This document shows, one piece after another, positions 44,698 to 54,759 of a stretch of 64,000 nucleotides of DNA; positions within the stretch are counted from its first letter, which is position 1; every line of letters starts with the position of its first letter. Source of the stretch: Herbaspirillum sp. RV1423 (GTDB lineage: Bacteria > Pseudomonadota > Gammaproteobacteria > Burkholderiales > Burkholderiaceae_D). The notes under the pieces were generated by a model. It had not been told where the DNA came from, ran no database searches, and worked only from the letters and a program-made list of their open reading frames with translations. The DNA lies in assembly GCF_000577615.1 (NCBI RefSeq), contig NZ_CBXX010000008.1, positions 118,764 through 182,763 of the forward strand, in the 5' to 3' direction. The position numbers and the translations under genes are program-made.

Positions 44698-45741
44698 ATG
44701 AATCTCCCAACGGTCAAAGTCGCAGCGATGCATGTTGCGCCCGTTTATATGGATAGTGCGGCGACGCTGCAGAAGGCGCTGTCCTTAATCGGCGAGGCGG
44801 CCTCAAACGGAGCGGAACTTATCGTCTTTCCCGAATCCTTCATCCCCGGATTTCCAGTCTGGGCCGCCTTATGGGCGCCGATTTACAACCATGAATGGTT
44901 CAAGAAAATGGTTGCGAACAGCTTGCTTGTGGACGGCCCCGAAATGGCTGAACTCCGTGCGGCCGCAGCTCGCCATCGAGTGTTTGTCTCAATGGGTTTC
45001 AGTGAATCGACCCGTGTGAGCGTCGGCTGCATCTGGAACTCCAATGTGTTGATCGGCGACGATGGAAGTATCCTCAACCATCATCGCAAGTTGGTCCCGA
45101 CTTTCTACGAAAAAATGGTCTGGGCTCCCGGCGATGGCGCCGGGCTGCATGTCGCGGATACACGCATCGGCAAGATTGGCGGCCTCATTTGCGGTGAAAA
45201 CACAAACCCGCTCGCACGTTACGCTCTCATTGCCCAGGGAGAGCAAATCCACATTTCCAGTTGGCCGCCGATCTGGCCGACCAAGAAGCCGGCGACGGGC
45301 GAGAATTTCGACAATGTGGCGGCCAACCGCATCCGGGCCGGCGCACATTCGTTCGAAGCCAAGGCATACGGCATCCTGTGCGGAAGCTATCTGGACAAGA
45401 CCGCATTCGACATGCTGACTGCCGAAGATAATTCAGTGGCGGACCTCCTGGAAAAGACGTCCAAGGCGGCAACCCAGTTCGTCACGCCAACCGGGAGCCA
45501 GATCGGCGATTCGTTGCAAACCGAAGAAGGCATCGCCTATGCCACTTTCGATCTGTCTGCCTGCATCGAACCGAAACAGTTTCACGACGTCGTCGGTTAT
45601 TACAACCGTTTTGACGTATTTGACCTTGTTGTCAATCGGAAGCGCATCAAGCCGATTACCTGGGAAAATGTTGAAGGCCTTGATTCCGACGAGGTTCTTG
45701 GCGCCATCGCCAGTTCGGCGGTTGGCGCTGCCCAGCCCTGA
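44698..45741 (+). CDS. Nitrilase
   Basis: A 347-residue cytoplasmic enzyme with the nitrilase-superfamily triad Glu46 (FPESFIPG), Lys131 (HHRKLVPTF) and Cys165 (GGLICGENTNP). The segment QIHISSWPP and the C-terminal YYNRFDVFDL are typical of true nitrilases, which turn nitriles straight into acid plus ammonia. The length fits the family (about 330-370). I chose ATG 44698 because AAAGGA lies 9 nt upstream. It belongs to the LysR-regulated DUF485-symporter-nitrilase set. Whether it prefers aliphatic or arylaceto-nitriles cannot be said. Confidence 0.93.
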   Translation: MNLPTVKVAAMHVAPVYMDSAATLQKALSLIGEAASNGAELIVFPESFIPGFPVWAALWAPIYNHEWFKKMVANSLLVDGPEMAELRAAAARHRVFVSMGFSESTRVSVGCIWNSNVLIGDDGSILNHHRKLVPTFYEKMVWAPGDGAGLHVADTRIGKIGGLICGENTNPLARYALIAQGEQIHISSWPPIWPTKKPATGENFDNVAANRIRAGAHSFEAKAYGILCGSYLDKTAFDMLTAEDNSVADLLEKTSKAATQFVTPTGSQIGDSLQTEEGIAYATFDLSACIEPKQFHDVVGYYNRFDVFDLVVNRKRIKPITWENVEGLDSDEVLGAIASSAVGAAQP

Positions 45742-45757
45742 AATCTGCGCAAGGTGT

Positions 45758-45816
45758 AGAACTCATCTCGCGGCGAAATAATCTGTGTCCGCCCCGGGAT
45801 GCCCCAGGGCCGGACA
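45758..45816. repeat. Decayed copy D of the hairpin motif and a terminator-like hairpin
   Basis: AGAACTCATCTC (45758-45769) is identical to the left arm of copy B at 54724; the right arm (45775-45786) is degraded. Directly after it, TGTCCGCCCC (45786-45795) pairs with GGGCCGGACA (45807-45816) in 9 of 10 positions. This lies between the convergent nitrilase and ilvD genes, where a bidirectional terminator is expected. Confidence 0.55.
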
Positions 45817-45832
45817 CGGACTCTGCGCCGGA

Positions 45833-47695
45833 TCAGCGCTTCAGTTGCGACAGATCGCGCACTGCGCCGCGGTCGGCGGAAGTGGTCAGCGCGGCGTAGG
45901 CTTGCAGCGCCTGCGAAACGACGCGCGCGCGGTTCACCGGCTGCCAGGCATCGCGGCCGCGTGCTTCCATTGCGGTACGGCGTTGCACCAGTTGCTCGGC
46001 CGCGACGCGCAGGTTGATGGTGCGCGCCGGGATGTCGATGTCGATCACGTCGCCCTCTTCCACCAGGCCGATGGCTCCGCCCTCCGCCGCTTCCGGCGAG
46101 GCGTGGCCGATCACGAGGCCCGAAGAGCCGCCGGAGAAGCGGCCGTCCGTGAACAAGGCGCATGCCTTGCCGAGGCCCTTCGATTTGATGTACGAAGTCG
46201 GGTACAACATTTCCTGCATGCCCGGACCGCCCTTCGGACCTTCGTAACGGATGATGACGACATCGCCGGCATGCACGGTATCGCCGAGAATGCCTTCCAC
46301 CGCCGCATCCTGGCTCTCGAACACGCGCGCCTTGCCGGAGAACTTGAGGATGCTCTCATCCACGCCGGCCGTCTTCACGATGCAACCCTTTTCGGCGATG
46401 TTGCCGTACAGGACCGCCAGGCCGCCGTCCTGCGAATACGCGTGCTCGCGGTCGCGGATGCAACCCGCGCTGCGATCCAGATCGTTCTCTGCATAGCGTT
46501 CAGACTGCGAGAAAGCCACCTGCGTCGGCACGCCGCCCGGCGCGGCGCGGAACAGCTTGTGGACGGCAGCATCGCTGCTGATGCGGATGTCGTATTTCCT
46601 GATCGCTTCTTCCAGCGACTTGCTGTGCACCGTCGGCAGCGAGGTGTCCAGCAAACCGGCGCGCGACAGTTCGCCGAGGATGGCGATGATGCCGCCGGCG
46701 CGGTGTACGTCTTCGATGTGATACTTGTTGGTCATCGGAGCCACCTTGCACAGGCACGGCACCTTGCGCGAAATGCGGTCGATGTCGGCCATGGTGAATT
46801 CGACTTGCGCCTCATGCGCCGCCGCCAGCAAGTGCAGCACGGTGTTGGTCGAGCCGCCCATGGCGACGTCCAGCGTCATGGCGTTTTCAAACGCGGCCTT
46901 GGTGGCGATGCTGCGCGGCAGGATCGAATAATCGTCCTGCTCGTAGTGGCGCTTGGCCAGTTCGACGATCAGGCGGCCCGCGCTCAGAAACAATTCCTTG
47001 CGGTCGGCGTGGGTGGCGACGATGGTGCCGTTGCCCGGCAGCGACAGACCCAGCACTTCGGTCAGGCAGTTCATCGAGTTTGCGGTGAACATGCCGGAGC
47101 ACGAACCGCAGGTCGGACACGCGGAACGCTCGACTTCAGCGACATCGGCATCCGAGATGTTGCTGTCGCCGGCCTGGATCATGGCGTCCACCAGGTCCAG
47201 CTTGATGATCTTCTTGTCGCTGTTGACCACCTTGACAACCTTGCCGGCCTCCATCGGGCCGCCGGACACGAACACCACCGGGATGTTCAGCCGCATCGCG
47301 GCCATCAGCATGCCCGGGGTGATCTTGTCGCAGTTCGAGATGCAGACCATGGCGTCCGCGCAGTGTGCGTTGACCATATATTCGACCGAATCGGCGATCA
47401 GGTCGCGCGACGGCAGCGAGTACAGCATGCCGCCGTGCCCCATGGCGATGCCGTCGTCGACGGCGATGGTGTTGAATTCCTTGGCCACGCCGCCGGCCGC
47501 CTCGATCTCGCGCGCCACCAGTTGGCCCAGATCCTTGAGGTGCACATGGCCGGGCACGAACTGCGTGAACGAGTTCACCACGGCAACGATCGGCTTGTCG
47601 AAGTCGCCGTCCTTCATGCCGGTGGCGCGCCACAGCGCACGGGCTCCGGCCATGTTGCGACCTTGGGTGGTAGTGTGGGAACGGTAGGCTGGCAT
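45833..47695 (-). CDS. ilvD: Dihydroxy-acid dehydratase
   Basis: A 620-residue enzyme from the ATG at 47695 ([20 protein letters not shown], with GAGGAGAC upstream). Iron-sulfur ligands are in the motifs [15 protein letters not shown] and [35 protein letters not shown] is near the C-terminus. It catalyses the third step of valine and isoleucine synthesis in the cytoplasm. It stands alone here; no other ilv genes are adjacent. Nothing unusual is seen. Confidence 0.97.
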   Translation of the reverse strand: MPAYRSHTTTQGRNMAGARALWRATGMKDGDFDKPIVAVVNSFTQFVPGHVHLKDLGQLVAREIEAAGGVAKEFNTIAVDDGIAMGHGGMLYSLPSRDLIADSVEYMVNAHCADAMVCISNCDKITPGMLMAAMRLNIPVVFVSGGPMEAGKVVKVVNSDKKIIKLDLVDAMIQAGDSNISDADVAEVERSACPTCGSCSGMFTANSMNCLTEVLGLSLPGNGTIVATHADRKELFLSAGRLIVELAKRHYEQDDYSILPRSIATKAAFENAMTLDVAMGGSTNTVLHLLAAAHEAQVEFTMADIDRISRKVPCLCKVAPMTNKYHIEDVHRAGGIIAILGELSRAGLLDTSLPTVHSKSLEEAIRKYDIRISSDAAVHKLFRAAPGGVPTQVAFSQSERYAENDLDRSAGCIRDREHAYSQDGGLAVLYGNIAEKGCIVKTAGVDESILKFSGKARVFESQDAAVEGILGDTVHAGDVVIIRYEGPKGGPGMQEMLYPTSYIKSKGLGKACALFTDGRFSGGSSGLVIGHASPEAAEGGAIGLVEEGDVIDIDIPARTINLRVAAEQLVQRRTAMEARGRDAWQPVNRARVVSQALQAYAALTTSADRGAVRDLSQLKR

Positions 47696-47950
47696 GGTGG
47701 GTGTCTCCTCAGTAACGACGAACAAAATAAGAGCGCAAGAGTGCCGTTAGCGCGACAAGTTGTCCAATATATTATTCAATGCCTTTTAATTCGCATTGAA
47801 TATCACAGCTTATGCCCACCGATATGCTTGCTGCGCCGCCATGGCGACGGAAGCGGCCGACCACTTGCGCCATGGTCGGCAACGGCGGCATACTGAGGCG
47901 CTGCACGGTGTGCAGCAGTGCTGACTGACATTGGCGAGGGTGGCGGCGAC

Positions 47951-49309
47951 ATGCAAATCAATGACAAAAAGAATGCCGTACCGGCCATATCCGTTGACGA
48001 CCGCACGACCGCGACGCCGACCGGATTTGTCGACAACAGGCCTGCGTTCAAGCAACAGCAGCCGCTCATCGGCGCCATCCAGACGCGCGCGCTGCGCCCT
48101 CCCGGAAGCAGCATCGCCAAGCCGGTTTTGCAAGCCAAGGTCGAGACGGTAAAAGGAAAACTCAACAAGACCGAAATCAAGTTCACCTCCGGGCCTTATG
48201 ACTACGTCGACCTGGACGACAAGACCGAGACCAAGAAGAAAGCCGAAGTCGGCACAAAAATGGAAGCCACCTTGCATCTCGACGACCCCGTCAAAGGACA
48301 GGCGACCGGCCCCCAGTGGAAGTGGATGGATTCCCTGAAAAAGAAATCCAAGACGCGCGTCATTCGCGGCCATCTGTTGAATCACGATCTTGGAGGACCG
48401 GCGCTTCCCTATAATCTGTTTCCGATTTCAGGACAGGCGAATCAGCAGCACTCCATTCAAGTCGAACAAAAGGTGAAGGATGCCTTGTTTTCCGGCCCGC
48501 CCAAAGCTTCCGCGGGTTCGGCGACTACGCCGGCGAGCGGCACTGGCACTGGCACTGGCACTGGCACTGGCACCAGTGTCGCCCCGACATCTTCCGATGT
48601 TTCCGCGCTCGACGAAAAGACATCGCACATGGTCACCTACCATGTTGACGTCACCGCCAGAGACGATGACGCGGGGACGGCAACGTTCACATGCGCATGG
48701 GGCGTAGGCAAGAAGGTGGGCACGCCGGTCGCCATTCCCTCAGATCTGAAAAACGCCGGTCAATCCTATCGCCCCGGCGGCAAGAAAACAGCGACGCCGT
48801 TCAAGATTCCTGAAGCGTGGAGCAAGAGTCCGGGAGGCGCCATAGCCGAAAAGTATAAGAGCAAATACAACATCGAAGTCGGCACGACGACGCACGAGAT
48901 TTCCGCGGTCGCTGAAGGATCGTCTTACAAGAGAGAAAAATGGGAGTTCGAAAAGACGATCGACAATCTGGGACCAAGTACGGATGTGTTCCAGTCCTAC
49001 ATTAAAGCGTTTCTTCAAAGACACAGCGGCCAGCGGGAGCTCGGCAGGCAGGCATTGGACGCCGCATATAAAGATAGAGAAATGCCGCAAGCGGCGCTTT
49101 ATTATGAGTGGACCGGCGATGAAATCACCAAAATCGATAACGACGCAAAGATGACGCCACAAGAGAAAGCCAATGCCACAAGCAAGGCCGTCGACTCCTA
49201 TGCCAAATATTTGACGTACACGGTTGCGGAGGCGATCTTCGACGAGTTGGTTGAAGAACATGAAGAAATGGATCAGCTCGGACGAAATGAAAGCAAGGAC
49301 GACGACTGA
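47951..49309 (+). CDS. Toxin-like DNA/RNA non-specific nuclease, resembling eCIS cargo
   Basis: A 452-residue protein from ATG 47951. The N-terminus (KNAVPAISVDD, DNRPAFKQQQPLIGAIQ, KPVLQAKVE) looks like the disordered leader of proteins linked to extracellular contractile injection systems and to DUF4157 effectors. Residues about 135-185 contain RVIRGHLLNHDLGG, NLFPISGQANQQHS and QVEQKVKDAL, a pattern of His-Asn nuclease domains (RGH-type, DNA/RNA non-specific). A Gly-Thr repeat (about 197-208) separates this from a C-terminal part of unknown function that is helical and acidic at its end. No immunity gene or injection system is visible. It stands alone after ilvD. Confidence 0.6.
   Translation: MQINDKKNAVPAISVDDRTTATPTGFVDNRPAFKQQQPLIGAIQTRALRPPGSSIAKPVLQAKVETVKGKLNKTEIKFTSGPYDYVDLDDKTETKKKAEVGTKMEATLHLDDPVKGQATGPQWKWMDSLKKKSKTRVIRGHLLNHDLGGPALPYNLFPISGQANQQHSIQVEQKVKDALFSGPPKASAGSATTPASGTGTGTGTGTGTSVAPTSSDVSALDEKTSHMVTYHVDVTARDDDAGTATFTCAWGVGKKVGTPVAIPSDLKNAGQSYRPGGKKTATPFKIPEAWSKSPGGAIAEKYKSKYNIEVGTTTHEISAVAEGSSYKREKWEFEKTIDNLGPSTDVFQSYIKAFLQRHSGQRELGRQALDAAYKDREMPQAALYYEWTGDEITKIDNDAKMTPQEKANATSKAVDSYAKYLTYTVAEAIFDELVEEHEEMDQLGRNESKDDD
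48539..48574. repeat. In-frame hexanucleotide repeat (GGCACT x5 plus GGCACC)
   Basis: Six units encode a Gly-Thr chain inside the nuclease-like gene. Being a multiple of three, changes in copy number keep the frame and would only lengthen or shorten a linker. Confidence 0.9.
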
Positions 49310-49456
49310 ATTGCGCGGCAAGAGCCGGTCGTGATTTCCGGCGGAAGCGGTTGCCGATAGCAGCCATCTGAGATGAGGCACGGTCCTGCATGCGGGCGCA
49401 CACGGCTCCGGGCTTGTCCACACTGGAACAAGCCCGGACGAAACCAGCTATATCGC

Positions 49457-49837
49457 TTACTTCACCGTCTTCAGATACGCAATCAGATCGGCGCGTTGTT
49501 TTGCGTCGGCGATGCCGGAGAACGGCATGAGATTGCCGGGCACGACTTTTTGCGGATCGGCGACGTAGGCATCGAGACTTTTTTCATCCCACGTCAGATT
49601 GGCGCGCTTGAACGCCGGACTGTAGCGGAAGCCGGGCGACGCCGCCGACTTGCGGCCGACAATACCCAGCAATCCGGGCCCGACGCCGTTGACGGCGGTG
49701 GCGGTGTGGCAGGCGGCGCATTGTGCAAAGACCTGCTTGCCGGCGTTGACGTCCTGCGCCATCGCCGGCGTCAGCGACAGCGACAAACCGGACAAGGTGA
49801 GCGCGGCTGCCAGCGCCGCGCGACGACTATATTCCAT
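49457..49837 (-). CDS. Monohaem cytochrome c, last gene of the flavin dehydrogenase operon
   Basis: A 126-residue periplasmic class I cytochrome c. The signal peptide (about 1-27, ending AMAQ) is followed by a single CAACH haem site (about 40-44) and the Met ligand in GNLMPFSG. It lies 33 nt after the GMC-type dehydrogenase gene on the same strand, so it probably takes electrons from that enzyme. Related dehydrogenases of the gluconate/fructose type usually have a three-haem cytochrome subunit of about 45 kDa; this one is much smaller. Confidence 0.9.
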   Translation of the reverse strand: MEYSRRAALAAALTLSGLSLSLTPAMAQDVNAGKQVFAQCAACHTATAVNGVGPGLLGIVGRKSAASPGFRYSPAFKRANLTWDEKSLDAYVADPQKVVPGNLMPFSGIADAKQRADLIAYLKTVK

Positions 49838-49870
49838 CTGTTTACTCCTGAAAAAAATCCGTTTCGTTCA

Positions 49871-51631
49871 TCACAGCATGCGCGGACGCTGCACGTATTG
49901 CACCAGATCGTCGCCCAGCCGCAGCGCCAGCGCTGCCAGCGGACCGGTCGGGTTGTAGCCCGAGTTGTGCTGGAACACCGATGCGCCCACCACGAACAGG
50001 TTCTGCGCATCCCAGTGCTGCAAATGCGGAGAAACCACGCTGGTCGATGGATCCATGCCCATCGGCGTACCGCCCGTGATATGCGTGGTCTGGTACATGC
50101 GCGTGTCGAACGGACTCTTGCGCGGCGCAGCCGGACCGACGATGTCGGCGCCCATTGCCTTGGCGATGTCTTCCATCTTCTTGGTCACGTAGGCCGACAT
50201 CTTCATCTCGTTGTCGCGCCAGTCGAAGGTCATGCGCACCAGAGGCTGGCCGTAGGCATCCTTGTATACCGGGTCGAGATCGAGGAAGTTCTCCGTATGC
50301 GGATAGCAGCTTCCCTGGATCGACATGCCGAACGAATGGGCATACCAGTCGACGTTGGCCTGCTTCCACTTGGTGCCCCAGCGCGGCGTACCCGGCGGCA
50401 GGCGACGCGCCACGATAGGCCGGCCGCTGAACATGTTGGCGCTGATCATGCCGCCGCCGAGGAAGCCCAGTCCGGTGTGGTCGAAATTGTCGTTGTTGAA
50501 ATCGTCAATCACCGTGCCGGTGCTGCCGGTGGACAGGAAAGGATTGGTCCAGCGATCCTTCATGAAGACGTTCACCGCCGACGTGGTCTGATAGCAGAAG
50601 TTACGGCCGACCACGCCTTTGCCGGTCTGCGGATCGTACGGCGTGCCGATCTTGTCGAGCAAAAGAATCTTGTTGTTGGTCATCGTGAATGCGCCCAGCA
50701 CCACCACGTCCGCCGGTTGCTCATACTCCTGGCCGGTGCGCAGGTCGAGATAGCGCACGCCGGTGACGCGCTTGGCTTTGCGGTCGTAGTTCACGCCCAG
50801 CACGTGGCTGTTCAGACGCAACTCGAAACCCTTGCGTTGCTTGAGCATCGGGTACAGCAAGACTTCCGGCGACGCCTTCGCCTGGGCCTCGCAGATGAAA
50901 CGTTCGCAGTGGCCGCAATACTGGCATTGGCCGAGCTTCTGGTTGTCCGGGTTGGTGTACACGCCGGAAGAGTTGGCCGCCGGCGTCGGGAATGGGTGGT
51001 AGCCCATCTTCTCGGCCGTCTGCTTGAAGACCGAACCGGCTTCGGTGATCTCCAGCGGCTTTTGCGGATACTCGCCGCGGCGCGGCGCTTCGAACGGATT
51101 GCCGCCCGGCTGGATCTTGCCGTTGACGTTGCCGGCGGTGCCGGAAATGCCGAACAGTTTTTCGAACAGATCGTGATACGGTTCCATCTGCTTGTACGTC
51201 ACGCCCCAGTCCTGCAGCGGCACATTCGAGGGAATCGCCTTGGCGCCGTAACGGTTGGTGTAGTGCGTGCGCAAGGTCGGGTCATACTCAGCCCAGCGCC
51301 AGGTGTGGCCGTTCCAGTGATTGGCCGCGCCGCCCATGCCTTCTCCGGGCAGGAAAGCCTCCATCCAGCGTACCGGCAGCGATGCATCGGCGCGCGAGTG
51401 GCGCAGCGTATAAGTCTGCACATTCCATTTCTGCACCAGGCCCTGGCGCACGTCCCAGCGCAATTCGTCGCGTTGGGACGGCAGTTTTGCTTCGGCGCCG
51501 CTGGTGTGGTCGCCGCCGCGCTCCAATACCAGCACGTCGATCCCCTGCGCCGTCAATTGACGCGAAATCAGGCCCGCAGTGAGCCCGCCGCCGACGATCA
51601 CGACCGTCCGCTTTTCCAGTTTCTTTATCAT
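49871..51631 (-). CDS. GMC-family flavin dehydrogenase, large subunit (gluconate/sugar dehydrogenase type)
   Basis: A 586-residue protein. The FAD-binding motif VVIVGGGLTAGLISRQL is at the N-terminus; the GMC C-terminal active-site region has HITGGTPMGMDP and ASVFQHNSGYNPTGPL. A cysteine cluster (CQYCGHCERFIC, near 245) matches the iron-sulfur ligands known in the alpha subunit of FAD-dependent glucose dehydrogenase. It has no own signal peptide, as expected if exported together with the Tat-signal small subunit. It oxidises a sugar or sugar acid in the periplasm; the substrate cannot be told. Confidence 0.9.
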   Translation of the reverse strand: MIKKLEKRTVVIVGGGLTAGLISRQLTAQGIDVLVLERGGDHTSGAEAKLPSQRDELRWDVRQGLVQKWNVQTYTLRHSRADASLPVRWMEAFLPGEGMGGAANHWNGHTWRWAEYDPTLRTHYTNRYGAKAIPSNVPLQDWGVTYKQMEPYHDLFEKLFGISGTAGNVNGKIQPGGNPFEAPRRGEYPQKPLEITEAGSVFKQTAEKMGYHPFPTPAANSSGVYTNPDNQKLGQCQYCGHCERFICEAQAKASPEVLLYPMLKQRKGFELRLNSHVLGVNYDRKAKRVTGVRYLDLRTGQEYEQPADVVVLGAFTMTNNKILLLDKIGTPYDPQTGKGVVGRNFCYQTTSAVNVFMKDRWTNPFLSTGSTGTVIDDFNNDNFDHTGLGFLGGGMISANMFSGRPIVARRLPPGTPRWGTKWKQANVDWYAHSFGMSIQGSCYPHTENFLDLDPVYKDAYGQPLVRMTFDWRDNEMKMSAYVTKKMEDIAKAMGADIVGPAAPRKSPFDTRMYQTTHITGGTPMGMDPSTSVVSPHLQHWDAQNLFVVGASVFQHNSGYNPTGPLAALALRLGDDLVQYVQRPRML

Positions 51632-51640
51632 GAGCTGTCC

Positions 51641-52402
51641 TTAGCTGAAATCGAGGATGGATTTGGGATCTTTCGCGCCGGGGAACGGCTTGCCTCGGTA
51701 GTTGACCATGTCGAGCGTATGCGTCGCCGGCAAGCCGGGGTAGCCAATCATCTTCCAGAACACCTTGTTGTTGTTGCCGCCATAAAGCGGGTCGGCGTAA
51801 CAGGCCTGCGTGAACAACGGATAGACCAGTTCGTTGAACCAGGAAGCCAGCGGGATCTCGTCGTCGACGATCTTGCCGTCGGCAATGGCGGCGAGGAAGG
51901 CATCGGCGTCGGCCGGCGTCAACTGGTCGAAGGTCTTGCCGAATTTTTTTTCCGCCTGGCGATTGGCGGCTTCCACGCCGGCCTTGAAGAACTGCTCAGG
52001 CGTCAGCGGCAACTGCAATCCGAGTTGCGGCTTGCCTTGCGTCCAGGGACCATTCATGTAACGCCCCGCGCCTTTTCCATAGGCTCCGCTCAATTGCCTG
52101 TCGATGAAAATCGCCAGGCCGCAATCGACGCCGTTGGGGGTGAACTGGTCGGCCGGACACATGACATTGACCATGGTTTCCGTGAAGGCGGCTTCATCGG
52201 CGCTGAAACTTGCATAGCCGCTCAGCCCTGGAACCGCTGCCGCTGCGGGCGCATCTGCAGCGACCGCACCGGTTGCCGCCGCTGCCGCACCGGCGCCGGC
52301 GCCGATAGCGAGCGGGGAAGAAAGCGAAGCCGTTCCGGCGACGCTGATGACTTGTCGCAAAAAGTGCCGTCGTGCCGGGGGTTGGGTTGTGTCGTCACTC
52401 AT
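51641..52402 (-). CDS. Gluconate 2-dehydrogenase subunit 3-type small subunit with Tat signal
   Basis: A 253-residue protein. A twin-arginine signal (PPARRHFLRQVISVAG, residues about 9-24) is followed by an Ala/Gly-rich stretch and the subunit-3 domain (about 75-250, with MNVMCPADQFTPNGVDCGL and WFNELVYPLF). The family chaperones and exports the flavin subunit as a Tat-dependent complex. It starts the leftward operon small subunit, flavoprotein, cytochrome c; 9 nt separate it from the next gene. Confidence 0.92.
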   Translation of the reverse strand: MSDDTTQPPARRHFLRQVISVAGTASLSSPLAIGAGAGAAAAATGAVAADAPAAAAVPGLSGYASFSADEAAFTETMVNVMCPADQFTPNGVDCGLAIFIDRQLSGAYGKGAGRYMNGPWTQGKPQLGLQLPLTPEQFFKAGVEAANRQAEKKFGKTFDQLTPADADAFLAAIADGKIVDDEIPLASWFNELVYPLFTQACYADPLYGGNNNKVFWKMIGYPGLPATHTLDMVNYRGKPFPGAKDPKSILDFS

Positions 52403-52610
52403 CTATGCCTCCTTGTGTAAGTGGGTGAGATTGTCGTTTGCGGGCGCAAGCCTGATGCGAACGCCTGTTTTGTTCCGCCGTAGCGAATTCCGATTTCGTG
52501 GCGCCGACGCCAGACATGCGGCAGCCGACCGGAGAAATGTTTCCGTTTCTCCGGCCATGAATGGTGTTGTTACGCGATGAAGCGTGGTGGGCGAGGCGGC
52601 GTCTGAGGAA

Positions 52611-54371
52611 TCAGAACGTTTCCCATTCGTCGCTCGACGAGGCTGCAGGCGGCTTGCCGATCGCCGGTTTTGCGGAGGCTAGCGCCGGCGCCGTGGCAGG
52701 AACCTTCAGCGGGGTGATGGCTTTCGGCTCGCGTGCCTTGACCTGCGCCTTGACCTGCGCCTTGATCGGCGCTTTGCTTACCGGACGAGAAGATGCCGGC
52801 GCCGCGTACGACTGGCGGCCCTGGTGTTCCTCGGCGATCTTGAAGATGGAGACGGCATCCTTCAGCGCCAACGCCTGCTGTTCAAGCGATTGGGCGGCAG
52901 CGCTGGCTTCTTCGACCAGCGCGGCATTCTGTTGCGTCGCTTCGTCCATATGCGTGACTGCGCGCGAGACCTGATCGATACCGGAACTTTGTTCAGTGGA
53001 CGCCGAAGAGATTTCACCCATGATGTCGGTCACGCGTTGCACCGCGCCGATGATTTCGCTCATGGTCTCGCCGGCCTGGCCCGCCAGTGAAGAACCGGTT
53101 TGCACGCGATCCACCGACAACATGATCAGGTCCTTGATCTCCTTGGCCGCACTCGAAGAACGTTGCGCCAAAGCGCGCACCTCGCTGGCCACCACCGCGA
53201 AACCACGGCCCTGCTCGCCGGCCCGCGCTGCTTCCACTGCCGCGTTAAGCGCCAGGATGTTGGTCTGGAAAGCAATGCCGTCGATGATGCCGACGATCTC
53301 GGTAATCTTGGTGGAGCTATCCTTGATTTCGTCCATGGTCGTGACGACGCGGCTGACGACATCGTTGCCGGCGCTGGCAATCTGCGATGCATTGACGGCC
53401 AGCGTCGACGCCTGGCGCGCGTTGTCGGCATTGTGCTTCACGGTGCTGGTCAGCTCATCCATGCTGGAAGCGGTTTCTTCCAGCGATGCCGCCTGCTGTT
53501 CGGTGCGGGACGACAGATCGAGGTTGCCGGCGCTGATTTGCTTGGTTGCCGTTGCAATGGCCTCGCTGCCCGTGCGGACCGTCGAAACCGTCTTGATCAG
53601 GTTGTCCTGCATTTTCGACAAACCGGTCAGCAAATGGCCCATTTCATCGGTCGACTGCACGTGCACGCGATGTGTCAGATCACCCTCGGCAATATCGTCG
53701 AAATGCTTGAGCGCCTGCTCGATCGGGCGCGAGATTGCGCGGCGCAGGGAAAACCAGCTATAACCCGCAATCAACAGCCCTATCACCACGGCGGCGATGG
53801 AAATCATGCGGAAGTTTTCGTAGCGGTTCAGCGAATCCTCATAATTCTGGCGCGCTGCATCGGTTTCATATTCGTTGAGCAAGGTACCGCTCTTTTGCAT
53901 CGCGGTGTACACCGTGCCCAGCACGCGCGCCTTGTCGGAAATCTGCTGACGATCGCCGCCCTTGATCGCGTCACGGAATTCATCGACAGCCTTCTCGGTC
54001 TTCGTCAGGCCATCGGTCACGTCCTGCACCAGTTTCTTGGCCCGCTCGCTCTGCGGCAGAGCGGCATATTTCGCCCACCATTCCAACGCCTGCTTACCGA
54101 CGTCGGCTTCGGTCTTGTACATCTGCTGAGCCCATGCCGGGTCTGTGGTCAGCGCAGCCTGATCCAGCGAAGTGCGCTGGCGGCCGACCCACAGCAAGGT
54201 GTTATCGGCGGCAACGGTTTTCGGCATGCGCACCTGATACAGCTCGCGATTGATCTTCACCACCGTGGACATGCCGAACAAACCGGTCAGGCCGATGGCG
54301 AGAAGCAGAACCGACAGGATGGCCATAGCCACCGCCAGGCGCGACTTGATTGTGAGTTTAAATATTTTCAT
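52611..54371 (-). CDS. Methyl-accepting chemotaxis protein
   Basis: A 586-residue receptor. The N-terminal membrane helix is about 12-34, the periplasmic four-helix bundle sensor (TarH-like) about 35-190, the second helix about 192-212, and HAMP about 213-265. The cytoplasmic signalling domain has the conserved hairpin tip ([20 protein letters not shown]) and long Gln/Glu methylation helices. It ends in EWETF, like the NWETF pentapeptide tether that docks CheR and CheB in high-abundance receptors. A Lys/Ala/Pro-rich linker (about 530-575) precedes it. The ligand is unknown. Confidence 0.95.
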   Translation of the reverse strand: MKIFKLTIKSRLAVAMAILSVLLLAIGLTGLFGMSTVVKINRELYQVRMPKTVAADNTLLWVGRQRTSLDQAALTTDPAWAQQMYKTEADVGKQALEWWAKYAALPQSERAKKLVQDVTDGLTKTEKAVDEFRDAIKGGDRQQISDKARVLGTVYTAMQKSGTLLNEYETDAARQNYEDSLNRYENFRMISIAAVVIGLLIAGYSWFSLRRAISRPIEQALKHFDDIAEGDLTHRVHVQSTDEMGHLLTGLSKMQDNLIKTVSTVRTGSEAIATATKQISAGNLDLSSRTEQQAASLEETASSMDELTSTVKHNADNARQASTLAVNASQIASAGNDVVSRVVTTMDEIKDSSTKITEIVGIIDGIAFQTNILALNAAVEAARAGEQGRGFAVVASEVRALAQRSSSAAKEIKDLIMLSVDRVQTGSSLAGQAGETMSEIIGAVQRVTDIMGEISSASTEQSSGIDQVSRAVTHMDEATQQNAALVEEASAAAQSLEQQALALKDAVSIFKIAEEHQGRQSYAAPASSRPVSKAPIKAQVKAQVKAREPKAITPLKVPATAPALASAKPAIGKPPAASSSDEWETF

Positions 54372-54400
54372 CGTGAGATTTCTTAGAATGAGAGCGATTG

Positions 54401-54426
54401 TTATTGACTGTTATTGACTGTTATTG
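54401..54426. repeat. 10-bp tandem repeat in the leader of the chemoreceptor gene
   Basis: TTATTGACTG twice in tandem followed by TTATTG, starting 30 bp upstream of the receptor start codon. It overlaps the region where its promoter or a regulator site would lie. Confidence 0.8.
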
Positions 54427-54723
54427 CTTCCTCGGGAGCTGCTCTTCCTGGCAAGCATTCATCAATGAAAATTTTCCTATGCCGAATCACGTCGCGCGCT
54501 GATGATTTCTTGTCGATATCGCCGTGCGCAAGACAAACGAACCGATGTCTGTCCGCATCTGGAAGCCAAAAGCATTTTCAGTAGCTGATTAACGGCAGAG
54601 AAAATGATGTTCTGAAGTAATTTTTTTGTAAATTGAAAAAAATTTACACTTCGACAGATCGCTCTTTCCTTAAAGACAACAAATAGTTCTTTGCGCAAAC
54701 GACCAGGTGCCGCGTCAACCACC

Positions 54724-54759
54724 AGAACTCATCTCACGCCTATTGATGAAATGAGTTCT
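54724..54759. repeat. Dispersed 36-nt hairpin motif, copy B (most complete)
   Basis: Left arm AGAACTCATCTC, 12-nt loop ACGCCTATTGAT, right arm GAAATGAGTTCT. The arms pair in 11 of 12 positions. Related copies are at 31844-31879, 45758-45786 (decayed) and 60388-60410 (right half). Confidence 0.75.

Noticed and set aside
45785..47896. A 703-codon open frame on the plus strand
   Set aside because: Shadow of ilvD; composition is Ala/His/Arg-rich and without motifs.
49373..52420. A 1015-codon open frame on the plus strand
   Set aside because: Shadow of three clear minus-strand genes (cytochrome c, flavoprotein, small subunit) and not protein-like.
54477..54722. An 81-codon open frame on the minus strand
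   Set aside because: Crosses an AT-rich inverted repeat, lacks a start signal, and shows no motif.
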